From Spirogloea muscicola (taxonomy: Eukaryota > Streptophyta > Zygnematophyceae > Spirogloeales > Spirogloeaceae), in NCBI GenBank assembly GCA_009602725.1, contig WELB01000014.1, positions 413,885 through 428,911 of the forward strand: 15,027 nt of DNA. The letters are read 5' to 3'. The stretch's first letter is position 1, and every line of letters begins with the position of its first letter. This document shows, piece by piece, positions 1 to 9,301 of this stretch. A program made the translations under genes and the position numbers. Below the pieces are notes generated by a model that was given only the letters and a program-made list of their open reading frames with translations, was not told the origin of the DNA and ran no database searches.

Positions 1-3000
1 GGCGCCTCGCCGCGGCCGCCGGCGGCGGCGGCGGCGATTATGTCAGCGCGCTCGGCGACGCGGGGATGCGCGACCGCCGGCTCCGGGTGGCCATGGAGGG
101 CTGGAACTTTTGCAACAAGGCCGGCCCGCAGCAGACGCCCGCGGAGGCGCAGCTCGACAGCCCGCGCTGGGCCGACTGCGCCGACCTCCAGTGCCCCGCC
201 GGCGTGGCCGCCGCCAACACGACAGGTACTAGCGGCTGGCGCTGGAAGTCCCGCAGGCTGACGAGCTGGAGGCCCGCCGCTTGCTGCGCTCAGCTAGCCT
301 CGACGTCAAGCCATGGAGTCCTTGCACGGTGCTCCTGGAAGGACCTGCCTTGGCGGCCATGGGGCCGCTTGAGCCGGTTGATGGCGTGCACGCCTTGGAC
401 TCCCATCGCACGTTGCCTTGCACGAGGCTTGTGCTTCGATGCAGCAAGGAAGCTCTCTCAGGTGATGGCAATGTCCTGTGAACGCGCGGCTCTTGGCTCG
501 AAAGGACCTCAGGTTGCACGGTGCGCAACCTCGTGACCGATGAGGACAACTGGCTGAGGTTCGGCGACCACTTCCCGGCAGCATCGCCGGCAGCCTACGA
601 GAATGCCAGCAATCCGGACGACTATGCGATGCAGAAGGTGTGGAAACCCCTGCAACTGAATATGAGCACCTAGGATGACAGTAGTACAGCCTACTGGTGT
701 AGCAGGGCCTGCCGATGATGAGCAGATTGCTGTGAGGGCTCTGTCCCTGTGATCGACAACAACAACACGTACCATCCAAAAACTTTGATACTGAGGCTCT
801 CTGCTCTGCACCTTGGTGGCTTTGGACATGCGCCACGTAGGACTTAGCACTTGGGTAGGACTTCTGCAGTGTGTCGTTGATGCCATGTCGGCCTTGCATT
901 GAGAACCCGGCCAGATGCTGAACAAATGTGCGAGGCCGCAGGAGCACTATCTCGCCTCGCTGTGCGAGGTGACAGAGGAGGGTGACGAGCAGCAACTCCC
1001 CTGGCACTTCTGGATGATTATGCTGAAGAACGGCAACTTCAATCCGGGATGGGGCTTCTGTCCGCACACAGCTACCCAGAATGATGCGCAGGCTGTGGGC
1101 GAACAGGGGAGGTATGGTCATGGTCGTGAGCACCAAAGTACGCGCTTCAGAGGTGACTACGCTAAGGCCAGGCTCAGCACAGCGAGCGGAACTGCTGAAA
1201 GGCTGTCGTACGTCATGCCTGCGCGCTCCTTCAGGAGCCGCAGAACATCCTGCTCGAGCGCGTCCGGAGGCTGCGCGCCTGGACCATGGGCGCCGAACGA
1301 GTTCCCCTGCTTCGGACCTGGCTGCATGAACCAGCCCATTGTCCAGCACCAGTGGTCGGAGCCTCAGCATGGCTGTCATTCCAATGGGTCAACCAACAGC
1401 ACGGTCATTGGCATCAAGGGCGGTTTCAGCGGCACGTACGACATTACGCATCCAGACTCACACAGAGCAGGCTTGGACGTGGATGACATGTCGTTCTTCT
1501 CCGTGGAGTGGGAGAAGGATCCCGACAGCGGCAGCTGGACGTTCCGGCACCAGCTGGATGTCTCGACCAAGTACCCCTGGCTGATGTTGTACCTCCGTGC
1601 CGATGCGACTTCCGGAGTTTCGGGAGGCAAGCCTTGGGATTCCAGGGGCCTCATGCGCAAGGTACTGGTGTCTGCCACATGCCTAGGCCACTGTGCGACC
1701 TTTGGCCGTTAAGCTACTACCACGAGACCCCATGCCCTGAAGCCTCAATCCTAGAGCTTTGGCTCTCACCGTAACTGCTGATTTACAGACTCTAGCATTT
1801 GTGCTCCTTCACGGACATCCTGTCGGGTTCACTGAGCTTTGCCCACACTGACAACGACTTGCTTTGTGCCTGATGATGGGTCCCAAATGTCAAGTGCCCC
1901 TCGCAGACTGTTGATGATGCAGCACAGAGTGCTCGTTAGAGGTCATGCCTTTCACGTGCTTTCACTTTCTCTCTGCAGGTGCCAGTCAGTCCAGACTTTC
2001 GGGTACGGCTCACGCTAAATGTGACAAGGGGAGGAGGCCCGAAGAGTCAATTCTATCTCATCGACCTGGGCGGCTGCTGGAAGAACGACGGAAGCGCCTG
2101 TGACGGGAACGTGACCACGGATGTGACTCGTTACGCAGAGATGATCATCAATCCGGAAGTTAGCGCTTGGTGCTCGAGGTGGACATTGCACATGTGCCCC
2201 CCATACCACACTTTTGTGAATGGTACTCAGGTACACAGGTCTGATATCGAGCGGTATCCCTATTCAGCATATCACTACTATTGTGGACCTTCCAATGCTC
2301 GACATGCAGAGCAACCGTTTGGAGGCTGTGACCCTTTCAGCAACCCTCAACCACAGGTACAATAAGTGATGAATTCAGTATTGAAGAATAAGCTAGGCCG
2401 CCTCCGATTGCGGATTGAAAACACAATAAGTGGTGAATTCAGTTGTAAAGAATAAGCTAGGATACTTCTGATAGCAGATTGAAAACATGAGAGTATCAGT
2501 TCTCTGGATGATCCTGGTCTATGGTTCTAACACTTAAGGACTTAACTTGATAGCCTGATTGAGCACCTGAGGTTGCCTGGTCTTGCCATGCAGGTTATAG
2601 GTGGTCAGCCTTGACATGTCCTAAGCGTGTCGTGCACTGTGTCTCTGCTAACTCGTCTTGCAAGCATTCAACATTGCAGACCAACTTCTCCTTCACAAGT
2701 TGACCACATTGGCCCTGCAACTGTGCAGGAGCTGATGCAGCTGGTGCCCCACCCTGAGTGGGCTCCTCATGGGTTCCCTTCGACAGCTGGTGAGGGCTGG
2801 ATCGGCGATCCAAGGACTTGGGAGCTAGACGCAGGGGCTTTGTCAGCAAGGCTCAACTACTATCAGGCTGGTGGCTCTGACCCCGAGTGTCTATGCGAGT
2901 CTATGCGTGTCTATGCAAACCAGTAGTTTGTCGTACTACTGGCTTACTTTCTCTGTATTGGGTGGTCTTGTGGGTCAGGCTACTGTCCAACTTAGAATTT

Positions 3001-3241
3001 AGCTAAGGCGACTGTGTTTGCTGCTCCTTAAGCTGTACACTGTTGGCGAGGCGGTTTGCTCTCTCATCATGTGAGCCAGTCACATGTGCAGGACCCGGGC
3101 AGCCCGCCTGCCAAGAGGGTGTGGCCCTCGTTGGACGTTGGTACTGAAATCTTCATCAGCCCAAGCGCTCAGACGGCGGAGTGGACGTTGAGTGACTTCG
3201 ACGTCCTGGTACCCCCAGATTCGCTCATTGCCAGCCATTAA
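1..3241 (+). CDS. Secreted Cys-rich plant-type protein (probably DUF7705 family), 5' end cut by window edge
   Basis: Seven exons join in phase: 1-225, 513-637, 942-1111, 1235-1661, 1979-2356, 2729-2866 and 3092-3241 (stop TAA), giving 536 codons open from base 3. Exon 1 is already inside the conserved domain (DYVSALGDAGM, AMEGWNFCNKAG), so start and signal peptide lie outside the window. Other family-like blocks are FPCFGPGCMNQP, SWTFRHQLDVSTKYPWLMLY, GGGPKSQFYLIDLGGCWKND, DVTRYAEMIINPE, YSAYHYYCGPSNA and a C-terminal LDVGTEIFISPSAQTAEW. Many cysteines and at least seven N-x-S/T sequons (for example NTT, NAS, NGS, NST, NVT, NGT) suggest passage through the secretory route. I recognise this as a conserved uncharacterised family of land plants, probably DUF7705; the name is from memory and no biochemical role is known to me. 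Introns are GT-AG except the last, which fits only as GC-AG (CAG|GCTGGT). The boundary of exons 3 and 4 is the least certain part. Confidence 0.8.
2360..2487 (+). repeat. Tandem duplication of a 64-base unit inside an intron
   Basis: The units are 2360-2423 and 2424-2487, directly abutting and equal in length. By eye 53 of 64 positions agree (about 83%). Shared blocks include caataagtg, tgaattcagt, agaataagctagg and gattgaaaaca. The duplication starts only three bases after the donor of the fifth intron. It is old enough to have diverged and has no coding frame. Confidence 0.9.
2867..3091 (+). other. Probable GC-AG intron, last intron of the DUF7705-like gene
   Basis: Joining YYQ (ending at 2866) to DPGSPPAKRVW (starting at 3092) keeps frame and restores an uninterrupted family-like sequence, and the donor is then CAG|GC. 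The nearest GT, at 2871-2872, leaves phase 1, while the acceptor at 3090-3091 feeds a phase-0 exon, so a GT-AG reading would shift the frame. A 10-base-period repeat lies just inside this intron. Confidence 0.6.
2889..2916 (+). repeat. Three copies of gtctatgc at exact 10-base spacing
   Basis: Copies are at 2889-2896, 2899-2906 and 2909-2916, separated by ga and gt. They lie about 20 bases inside the putative GC-AG intron and contain extra GT dinucleotides that could act as cryptic donors. Confidence 0.85.
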
Positions 3242-4264
3242 CCCTTCCCTTTTTCCCTTGTCTCAGCTGCTGCGGACATATGGCAGAGTCATACAGGTTG
3301 TGGCCATGGGTACCAATCACAGGAGCCCTCCTTCCCTACGCATGTGACAATCAATTATTATTTTCACAACGAGCTGTCCGCTTAGAGGACATAGTGGTGC
3401 CACATTTTTGAGCTCAGTGGAGCACATGCCAAGCACATTGTCATTTACTATTGATTGCATCCGCGGAGTCAGCTGCAAAACCCATGTTCCTGCCGCTGCA
3501 TACTCATTTGTAGACTCTGGCTCGTGGTTAAAACTTGCTAAGCTGAGTCTGCAGCTGTGTTGGGCGTTGTTCAAGCCTTCAATCACTAGCAGGAGTCCCA
3601 AGGATCAACACCTTGTTTGGCCATCTCTTGCTTCAAGTTGAGGCCAGGCTCACTCGCTGACCGTAGCAACAAACAACCACACTGGACAATCTTTGCTGGT
3701 GATGACTTGGTTCGTTTTTCATGGTTGTGCCATATGCAGCACCTTACTGCATTGGTCGAGTGATACAGGGCACTTCTCTACTACAGATGACTTTCCTGGT
3801 TTTGTGTGAGCATGCTGTCCCTAAGCTCTCTAAAGTACTTCCGGGTCTTAAAGCAGTAGCGATCCTGTCCACGTTGTCAGGCCTCTCTGCAAGCATTACA
3901 CTACTTGTGGGCAAGGCCCGCAGGGTGTCCGGTACAAGTCAATAGAATTAAACAATAAATTTTAGCAACGCAACTACGTCTGCAGAGGGGACTCTAATCC
4001 GTTGGATAGTACAATTTGTGTTGGTGGTGTCGATGTAGGTGCCGATGTATAAAACAATAATGAGCCATGATGGCTTTCAGCATCTCTGTACGCGTCGGCG
4101 GTACTGTTAAATGATTGTCTCTGCACAACCTCGTTCAAGTAATATATTAAACATACGTTGTGGTGAACGAGGGAGTCGAATGAGTTCGTAGTACTCTCAG
4201 GACGGGACACTATGCTCCTGGCTTCCCTGTTGCATGTAAAGCATTTGCGGCAGCAGGCAATTCC
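3242..4264. other. Gap between convergent genes, 3' UTRs only
   Basis: About 1 kb between the stop of the plus-strand gene and the stop of the minus-strand gene. The longest open stretches (for example plus 3408-3641 and 3721-3945) show no recognisable motif or splice-linked conservation. AATAAA at 3954-3959 could serve the plus-strand gene only with a 3' UTR of about 700 bases. TTACA at 3896-3900 reads TGTAA on the minus strand. I see no RNA gene or mobile element here. The stretch open on the minus strand at 3974-4210 is treated as a possible alternative end of the GT29 gene. Confidence 0.6.
3896..3900 (-). terminator. Candidate TGTAA poly(A) signal for the minus-strand GT29 gene
   Basis: The plus strand reads ttaca, so the minus strand reads TGTAA, the poly(A) signal common in chlorophyte algae. 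It lies about 365 bases after the stop at 4265-4267, which would give a fairly long 3' UTR. A five-base match is weak evidence. Confidence 0.35.
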
Positions 4265-7200
4265 TTACCTGAAATAGAGTACAAGCTGGCCAGTTGATAG
4301 CTCCTCCAACTGGTTGGCCTCGACCACACTATCCCAGCTGACTCTTGGCCCATACTTGGACACAAGGACAGCGAGGCTGCTTGCCTGCAGAGAAGGATAA
4401 TCAGCCTGGCCATTCTGTCTCCGCCAGGCTGCGTAAATCATGTAGTTCTTCTCTCTTTGCTGAGCTTCCCAGTCCTGGTAAATTAACCACTGTTTCTCTC
4501 TGACGGAGTTCGCCAGGCGTTGCTGCTCGGTCCAATCTGCGCAGGCGCTCTGTTTCAGTCAAGCTATCTACAGCTGAACGACAACGACATACACGGAAAC
4601 TTACAACTACGGAAAGTTGAGAATGGTGCTTTGTCAACCACATCTACAAGCAATTAATGCTTCCAAAGCTCAGCAATGCTTGTATCACCTTCGGAGTCAC
4701 TTTAAAATTGCTGTTTCGTTGAGAAACTGCTCTTACCACTTATAGCTGAGATTGCCTCGGGGGTGAGGTTGAGACAACTTGTGCAGTTACTCATTGAGAG
4801 CAGGCAATCTGCAAGCCAAGCAACGGCGACCAGAGAAGGTGCATCAGCATCATTCATGAGACATGGGATTGTACACTTTCAAGGACAAACATTTCCAGTG
4901 GAGCGTATTGTTTCCAATCAGATGTCGTCTTAGGGGGAGACTATTACCAAAAGTACACGGCTCTCCAAAAAATAGCAGCTCATCATTGGCTAGGTCATCT
5001 GCTGTCAGGAATTCCTCCTTGAGAAGATTTTCATCTACTCCCTTGGTGGAGCCAATGTCGTTGTAATAGTGGTATTTAAAGCCATGCTTTGGCAGAAGGA
5101 AGAAGCCATATATGTCCACCCTCTGGCACAACTGACACAACAGGAGCAGCACTTATACTCTGCCAAGCATCTTCAAAACATTCGCACATTGAGAGGGCAA
5201 GCAACAACCGTACATTGTCACATGAGAACTACTTTGCATGTCATGCCAGTTGGCCTCGTCGCTTAAGGTGCTATATGCCTCTTTGCTTAAGGTGCTATTC
5301 CAATAAGTGATAATAGGATGTTCCATGTCCTGCAGGAGCTGATTAGATTCTGAACTCAAGTTTTTCTGCCAATACAACTGTTTATAAAGCTAAGCAGAAT
5401 CGCGAATATGCTCTCAGGAGGGACTTACAGTACATTGTGTACCTGCAGAGCAAACATAATACCAACCCAGCCAATCGATGGTACCAAGGCCAGTGACCTT
5501 ACGATGTGGGAGAGGAAAGAAAGATCGAACGTGATCAAGTAAGTAGAAGGGAATGCTCTTTTAAAGAGCAGTAATGTTCGAATTTCAGCCTTTGCATTCC
5601 TGAGCCAAACATGGTGTATGACAGTTTCATTGTTCTCTTGGAAACCAGCAAATTCGACATTGTTCAATCTGTACGTTGTCTTGGATCCCACCTGCAACAT
5701 CCATCCAGAAGGCACTTAGTCTCCAAGGATGACCAGCTTCGCACTCACACAAGGAGAAGATGAAAGTCTTATGCTCATGACATGTATAGCATACCGTAGG
5801 TGAAGCTTAGGGGCCAAATCAGAAGAAAGGTACACCTGTTCCTGATATCCTTGGGTAGGAGCTCCATTGAAGCGAATGACAACATCGTGTTCGTCAATCT
5901 CGGCACCATAGTCACCCAGCAGAAGCGAGCCGGAGCTTCCCACAATGGCGCAACTTCTGTGTGAGAGGCCCTCCAACGGATTATGGGGGGGTAAGAGACT
6001 TGTCAGCTCTAACTGCTGAGACTTCGTGAGCTGTTTGACCATCTCAGTGAGGTGATCTTGTTGTCGTGGCGAGTCCCCTGTGCTCGGAGGTCCCTGAGCT
6101 TCCACGTTTGCCACTGCAGATGTCAGTGCACCACGTGTGAAGAGCAGGGATCCTTGATATGGTGTCAGGGTCAGGTCTGCGAATGTTTTGGGCTCCTGAG
6201 ATCAAGAAGAAACAAAGGATCAATCAAAATAAAATGAGAAGGCTATGACCTAGTCAACAGGTAGCAGGCAAGAAGTAAACAGCGACAATGGTACTACTTC
6301 CAGCGCAGCAGATTCGATTTTCCCCTTGTCCCTCTAGCGTCGACCTGGAACACCCACTTGCCAAATACACAACAGCTTGATCAATGGATAGCGTAATCTG
6401 CTCCTAAGAACAACGACTTCAGAAACTTAGCATTTGAGTAGGACCTGGCAGTCGTCTCCTGAGAACAGGAGGTTGCAGACACAAGCACCGGTGGCATCCA
6501 TGAGTCCGTGGCCAGAGCATTGAGCACTCCTGTCACTTAGAGGTTGATCTGCGCCACCATAGATGCGATATTTGAAGACGATGACCAGCTTTCATGTCGA
6601 TAAAGGCAGCATGCATGAGCTTCAGATGAACGTGTCTGATCCGACAAGCAGTACAACACGAAGTTCAAAGAGGAGGAATATGAGGCCTGCATTCAATTGA
6701 AGCTGTTGAAGGAGCTCACCAAATAGTACAGCAAGAGCAGTTTCTCTTGCCTGCTCGTCTGATGGCCTGCTCCCTTGATCTGAACGAACAGCCTCTCCTA
6801 CACTTCCGTTTTGGCCAGCAAAATCTGTGCGCCCCAACCGTGCGACATTCTGTAGGCCTCCTAATAAGTCCACTGCATCTTCATCCTCACCCTGTCCAGC
6901 ATGACCACCTCGTGCCGAGGGCTTCTTGACCAGGTGTTGAAACCCATCATTGAAGAGGCCCCCGTCAATCAGTGAGAGATTAACCTGCCGAAGAGACCCC
7001 TTGTTTCCAGCTGGCAGCTCCTGTACTTCGCCAAGGCTGGCGTTGAAGTCTTCCATGATATCATGCTCACTTCCCACCTGACTATTTGCCCCTGGCCTTG
7101 CCTCCTCCTGCACCACCTCCTGTTCGTAGCCATAGTCATCTGTGTCCATTGCAGAGTCGTCCTTTGCAAACCATTTGGCCTTCTCGTGATATTGCAGGGG

Positions 7201-8560
7201 CTGCTTCCTTGCACGCTCACTGGCAGCGTCCTCCATGCTTCGCTTGCGTCTGTCCTGATCCAATGAGCTTTCCTCGAGCTCCTCTCCTGCTCCATCACCC
7301 TCCTTTCCCTGCTGCCCCTTCGTGGTTTCTGTTTCCTCGGTCAGTCCGGCTCCTGTGCTGTCGTCTTCAAAAACCTCTCCTGGAGGAAATATGTCCTGAA
7401 TGGACTGCAGAAATGCTGATGGCGCAAGGACAGTGTCCAGCAGGTGAAATACAAGCTTTCCTTCTTGCAGGTCCACCTGAATATGACATGGCCAGGTCAA
7501 TGGCCTCAATGATCGTCACTGACTGATACCCCTTCAAGCGAAGCCTGACAGCAGCTTGGAGCCACTTCACTTGCGTATTACGACTTAGAGGCAAGGGTCT
7601 TACGGTGCTGCAGATTTGGCCATTAATCACCAGCCTGTGATGGCTGTCATGGAAGATATGAAGAGAGAAGCCTTCTATGGATTGGAGCCTGGTACCGCCT
7701 GCGTCAAGTACGTCCTCTGACAGCAGACGCATAGGAACGGTGCAGTAGCCAAGGATTATTGACAAGATAGCCTGCGTCCTCTCCCCGGTTGAGTTGCCCT
7801 GAAAGGCTGTGGAAACTCGGCGCAACGCATCGTCCAGCGGGGCGAAGATCGTGAAGGGTGCATTGGCGTCGAGCAGCTGCAGCATCGTATCTGCTGGCCG
7901 GGCAACAAGAGGTGAGCTTTTGGTCTTTGATCATTGCAGCGTCACACGTAGTCAATTGTAAGTCAAATGTGCAGTGACAAGCGAGAACTTACTGCAGTCA
8001 ACGAAGTTGAAAGATCAGTGCATGAACAGAGCAAGCTTCAGATAAGTGCCGCCGACCTGCGTAGAAGTGCGTGGGCCCATCGTCAACAACTCTCGGCTGT
8101 CGCTGAGAAGCCGCCCCTCGACCTGGGCTGGGCACTGCCGATGAAGACTCGGCCGATGAAGCTCTCAATACATGGACTCAGTCGCGACTACGGCGCGAGA
8201 GCTGGTGGCAGCTCCTAGACGAGTAAGACGAGCAGCAGCAGAGAGAGAAGGTGCTGCATGACAAGCTCCGGTGCAAGCCACCGCACTGGCGCAATTGATA
8301 GTGCTACGATGGAATTTCAAGCCGCTTTTTTGATATCAGCAGCCGCGTTCTTCTTCTCGATGCAGGCGGCAGTGGCTGCGGGGGCCGAAGATGTCGGCCC
8401 GAGCTGCGGGAGGATGGTGACTGACCGAGGAACCCGAGGTAGGCGACGAGGCCGACGAGCGCGATGAGGAGCCAGAGGCAGGCGACCTGCAGCGGCCGCG
8501 CGAAGGGCCCGCCGGCGCCGCCGCCGTCGCNCCGTCGCGCCGCCGCCGGCGCGGCCGCAT
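4265..8560 (-). CDS. FAS1 - EGF-like - GT29 (sialyltransferase-like) type II membrane glycosyltransferase
   Basis: Exons on the minus strand, all phase-compatible: about 8560-8426, 7890-7604, 7476-6720, 6548-6445, 6195-5836, 5691-5443, 5131-4948, 4808-4737 and 4536-4265, about 805 residues. Exon 1 gives an Arg-rich N-terminus and a signal anchor ([19 protein letters not shown]). Residues about 46-170 are a FAS1 domain with both hallmark ends, [14 protein letters not shown] and [11 protein letters not shown]. An acidic, low-complexity linker follows (to about 392), then an EGF-like module ([16 protein letters not shown], then FSGDDC). GT29 follows: motif L from Cys509 ([34 protein letters not shown]), motif S from 618 ([13 protein letters not shown], then [10 protein letters not shown]) and HYYN near 651, at the place of motif III. 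The two motif cysteines that form the family disulfide are present. The expected role is a Golgi-lumen transferase using a CMP-linked acidic sugar on wall or glycoprotein glycans; the donor is unknown. The exact start and anything in 7891-8425 are unresolved. Two adjacent genes (FAS1; EGF-GT29) is the alternative. Confidence 0.72.
5261..5298 (+). repeat. Two copies of gcttaaggtgctat in a GT29 intron
   Basis: A perfect 14-base direct repeat at 5261-5274 and 5285-5298, 24 bases apart in period, inside the intron 5132-5442. It has no coding content in either frame of the gene and looks like a small local duplication. Confidence 0.85.
7891..7896 (-). promoter_or_regulatory. NAGNAG tandem 3' splice site before the FAS1 exon
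   Basis: The minus strand reads a pyrimidine-rich tract and then CCAGCAG before the FAS1 exon (AT ACG ATG). Either AG keeps frame, adding or omitting one alanine codon. Both uses accept phase 1, which matches the donor of the signal-anchor exon at 8425-8424. Confidence 0.5.
8215..8259 (-). other. 14-residue leucine-rich mini-ORF in the first intron of the FAS1-GT29 gene
   Basis: ATG at 8259-8257 encodes [14 protein letters not shown] and then TAG. It resembles the core of a signal peptide but ends at once. The same bases form a good pyrimidine tract ending in TAG, so a 3' splice site is an equally good reading. Confidence 0.25.
8531..8531. other. Ambiguous base (N) next to the start of the FAS1-GT29 gene
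   Basis: This is the only N in the window, within a very GC-rich run. The sole nearby ATG on the minus strand (8560-8558, followed by Arg-rich codons) is in a different frame from the signal-anchor segment beyond the N. One additional base at this spot (or two fewer) would join them. The N may therefore stand for an unresolved length of sequence. Confidence 0.7.
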
Positions 8561-9180
8561 GGCGGCGGGCCCCCCCGGGCGGGGCTGCAGCGACCAGGCT
8601 GACTGGCAAACGGCAAGTGGACTAGCGTGACGGGAGCCACTTGACGGCGCTCCCAGGCTGCCTTTCGTCTTGCATCCAGAGAGGAAAGACTCTTCCAGTG
8701 GAGGGCGATGGCTGTATTTGGCCAGCCCGAAAAACGGAAATGAACAAAGCATCCAGAGCAATACGTGCAACTTTCTTACCACTGAAGCGTAGATTTCGAG
8801 CTCACCAGAGGCATAGACTTCTTCCCGACGTAGCACGCTGCGCGAGTCAATGAAAGACCTTACCTTGCAACAGCTTGCATGGTCTCCTGCTCTTGGCGTG
8901 GACTACCCGCTGGAGGCCCACAGTGTCTGCTGCCATGCCGCACTTGCCGTCGGGGCAATGGACTGGTCTTCATCACCTAACCTCGTCACCACCCACCACT
9001 CACTCCCATGTGTCCTTTCCTCTTGGGCTGGCCTCTCACTATGATAGGTATACTTGAAACTTCTGTTTCCTTTTCCATCTGCCGATTACAGGTCGCTGTC
9101 ACAGCCGTCATAGTACCAGCGGCAAAGAAGCGGGATAGCAGTTGCTCCCTCTATGAAGAAGCTCACAAGATGCAGAAGTC

Positions 9181-9216
9181 GTTGTCGATTTTCAGTTCGT
9201 TGTCGATTTTCAGTTC
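9181..9216 (+). repeat. Perfect tandem duplication of an 18-base unit
   Basis: The unit gttgtcgattttcagttc occurs at 9181-9198 and again at 9199-9216 with no mismatch. The length is a multiple of three and both copies lie in one open segment, so the duplication would be in frame if the region were coding, but no gene is supported here. Confidence 0.95.
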
Positions 9217-9270
9217 AGGACAAGTAGCTGTCAGGTATTGGGGTAATGACCCTAAATAAGGAGCTGGAGC

Positions 9271-9301
9271 AAGCTGTGGCATCGCTGTAATGCCACAGCT
9301 T
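9271..9301. repeat. 12-base perfect inverted repeat with TGTAA in the loop
   Basis: The arms aagctgtggcat (9271-9282) and atgccacagctt (9290-9301) pair perfectly around the 7-base loop cgctgta. A TGTAA sits at 9286-9290, at the loop-stem junction. It lies about 30 bases after the end of a plus-strand open segment (stop near 9259). Confidence 0.85.

Noticed and set aside
306-1379. Minus-strand ORF of 357 codons across the first gene
   Set aside because: It runs antisense through three exons and two introns that are phase-compatible and family-like on the plus strand. A shadow of a GC-rich coding region.
3721-3945. Plus-strand ORF in the gap between convergent genes
   Set aside because: Hydrophobic and serine-rich without motifs, no acceptor or donor linking it to the upstream gene, which already ends at 3241.
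5153-5377. Minus-strand ORF between GT29 exons
   Set aside because: It lies wholly inside the intron 5132-5442, whose removal joins motif S correctly (FALQ to [10 protein letters not shown]).
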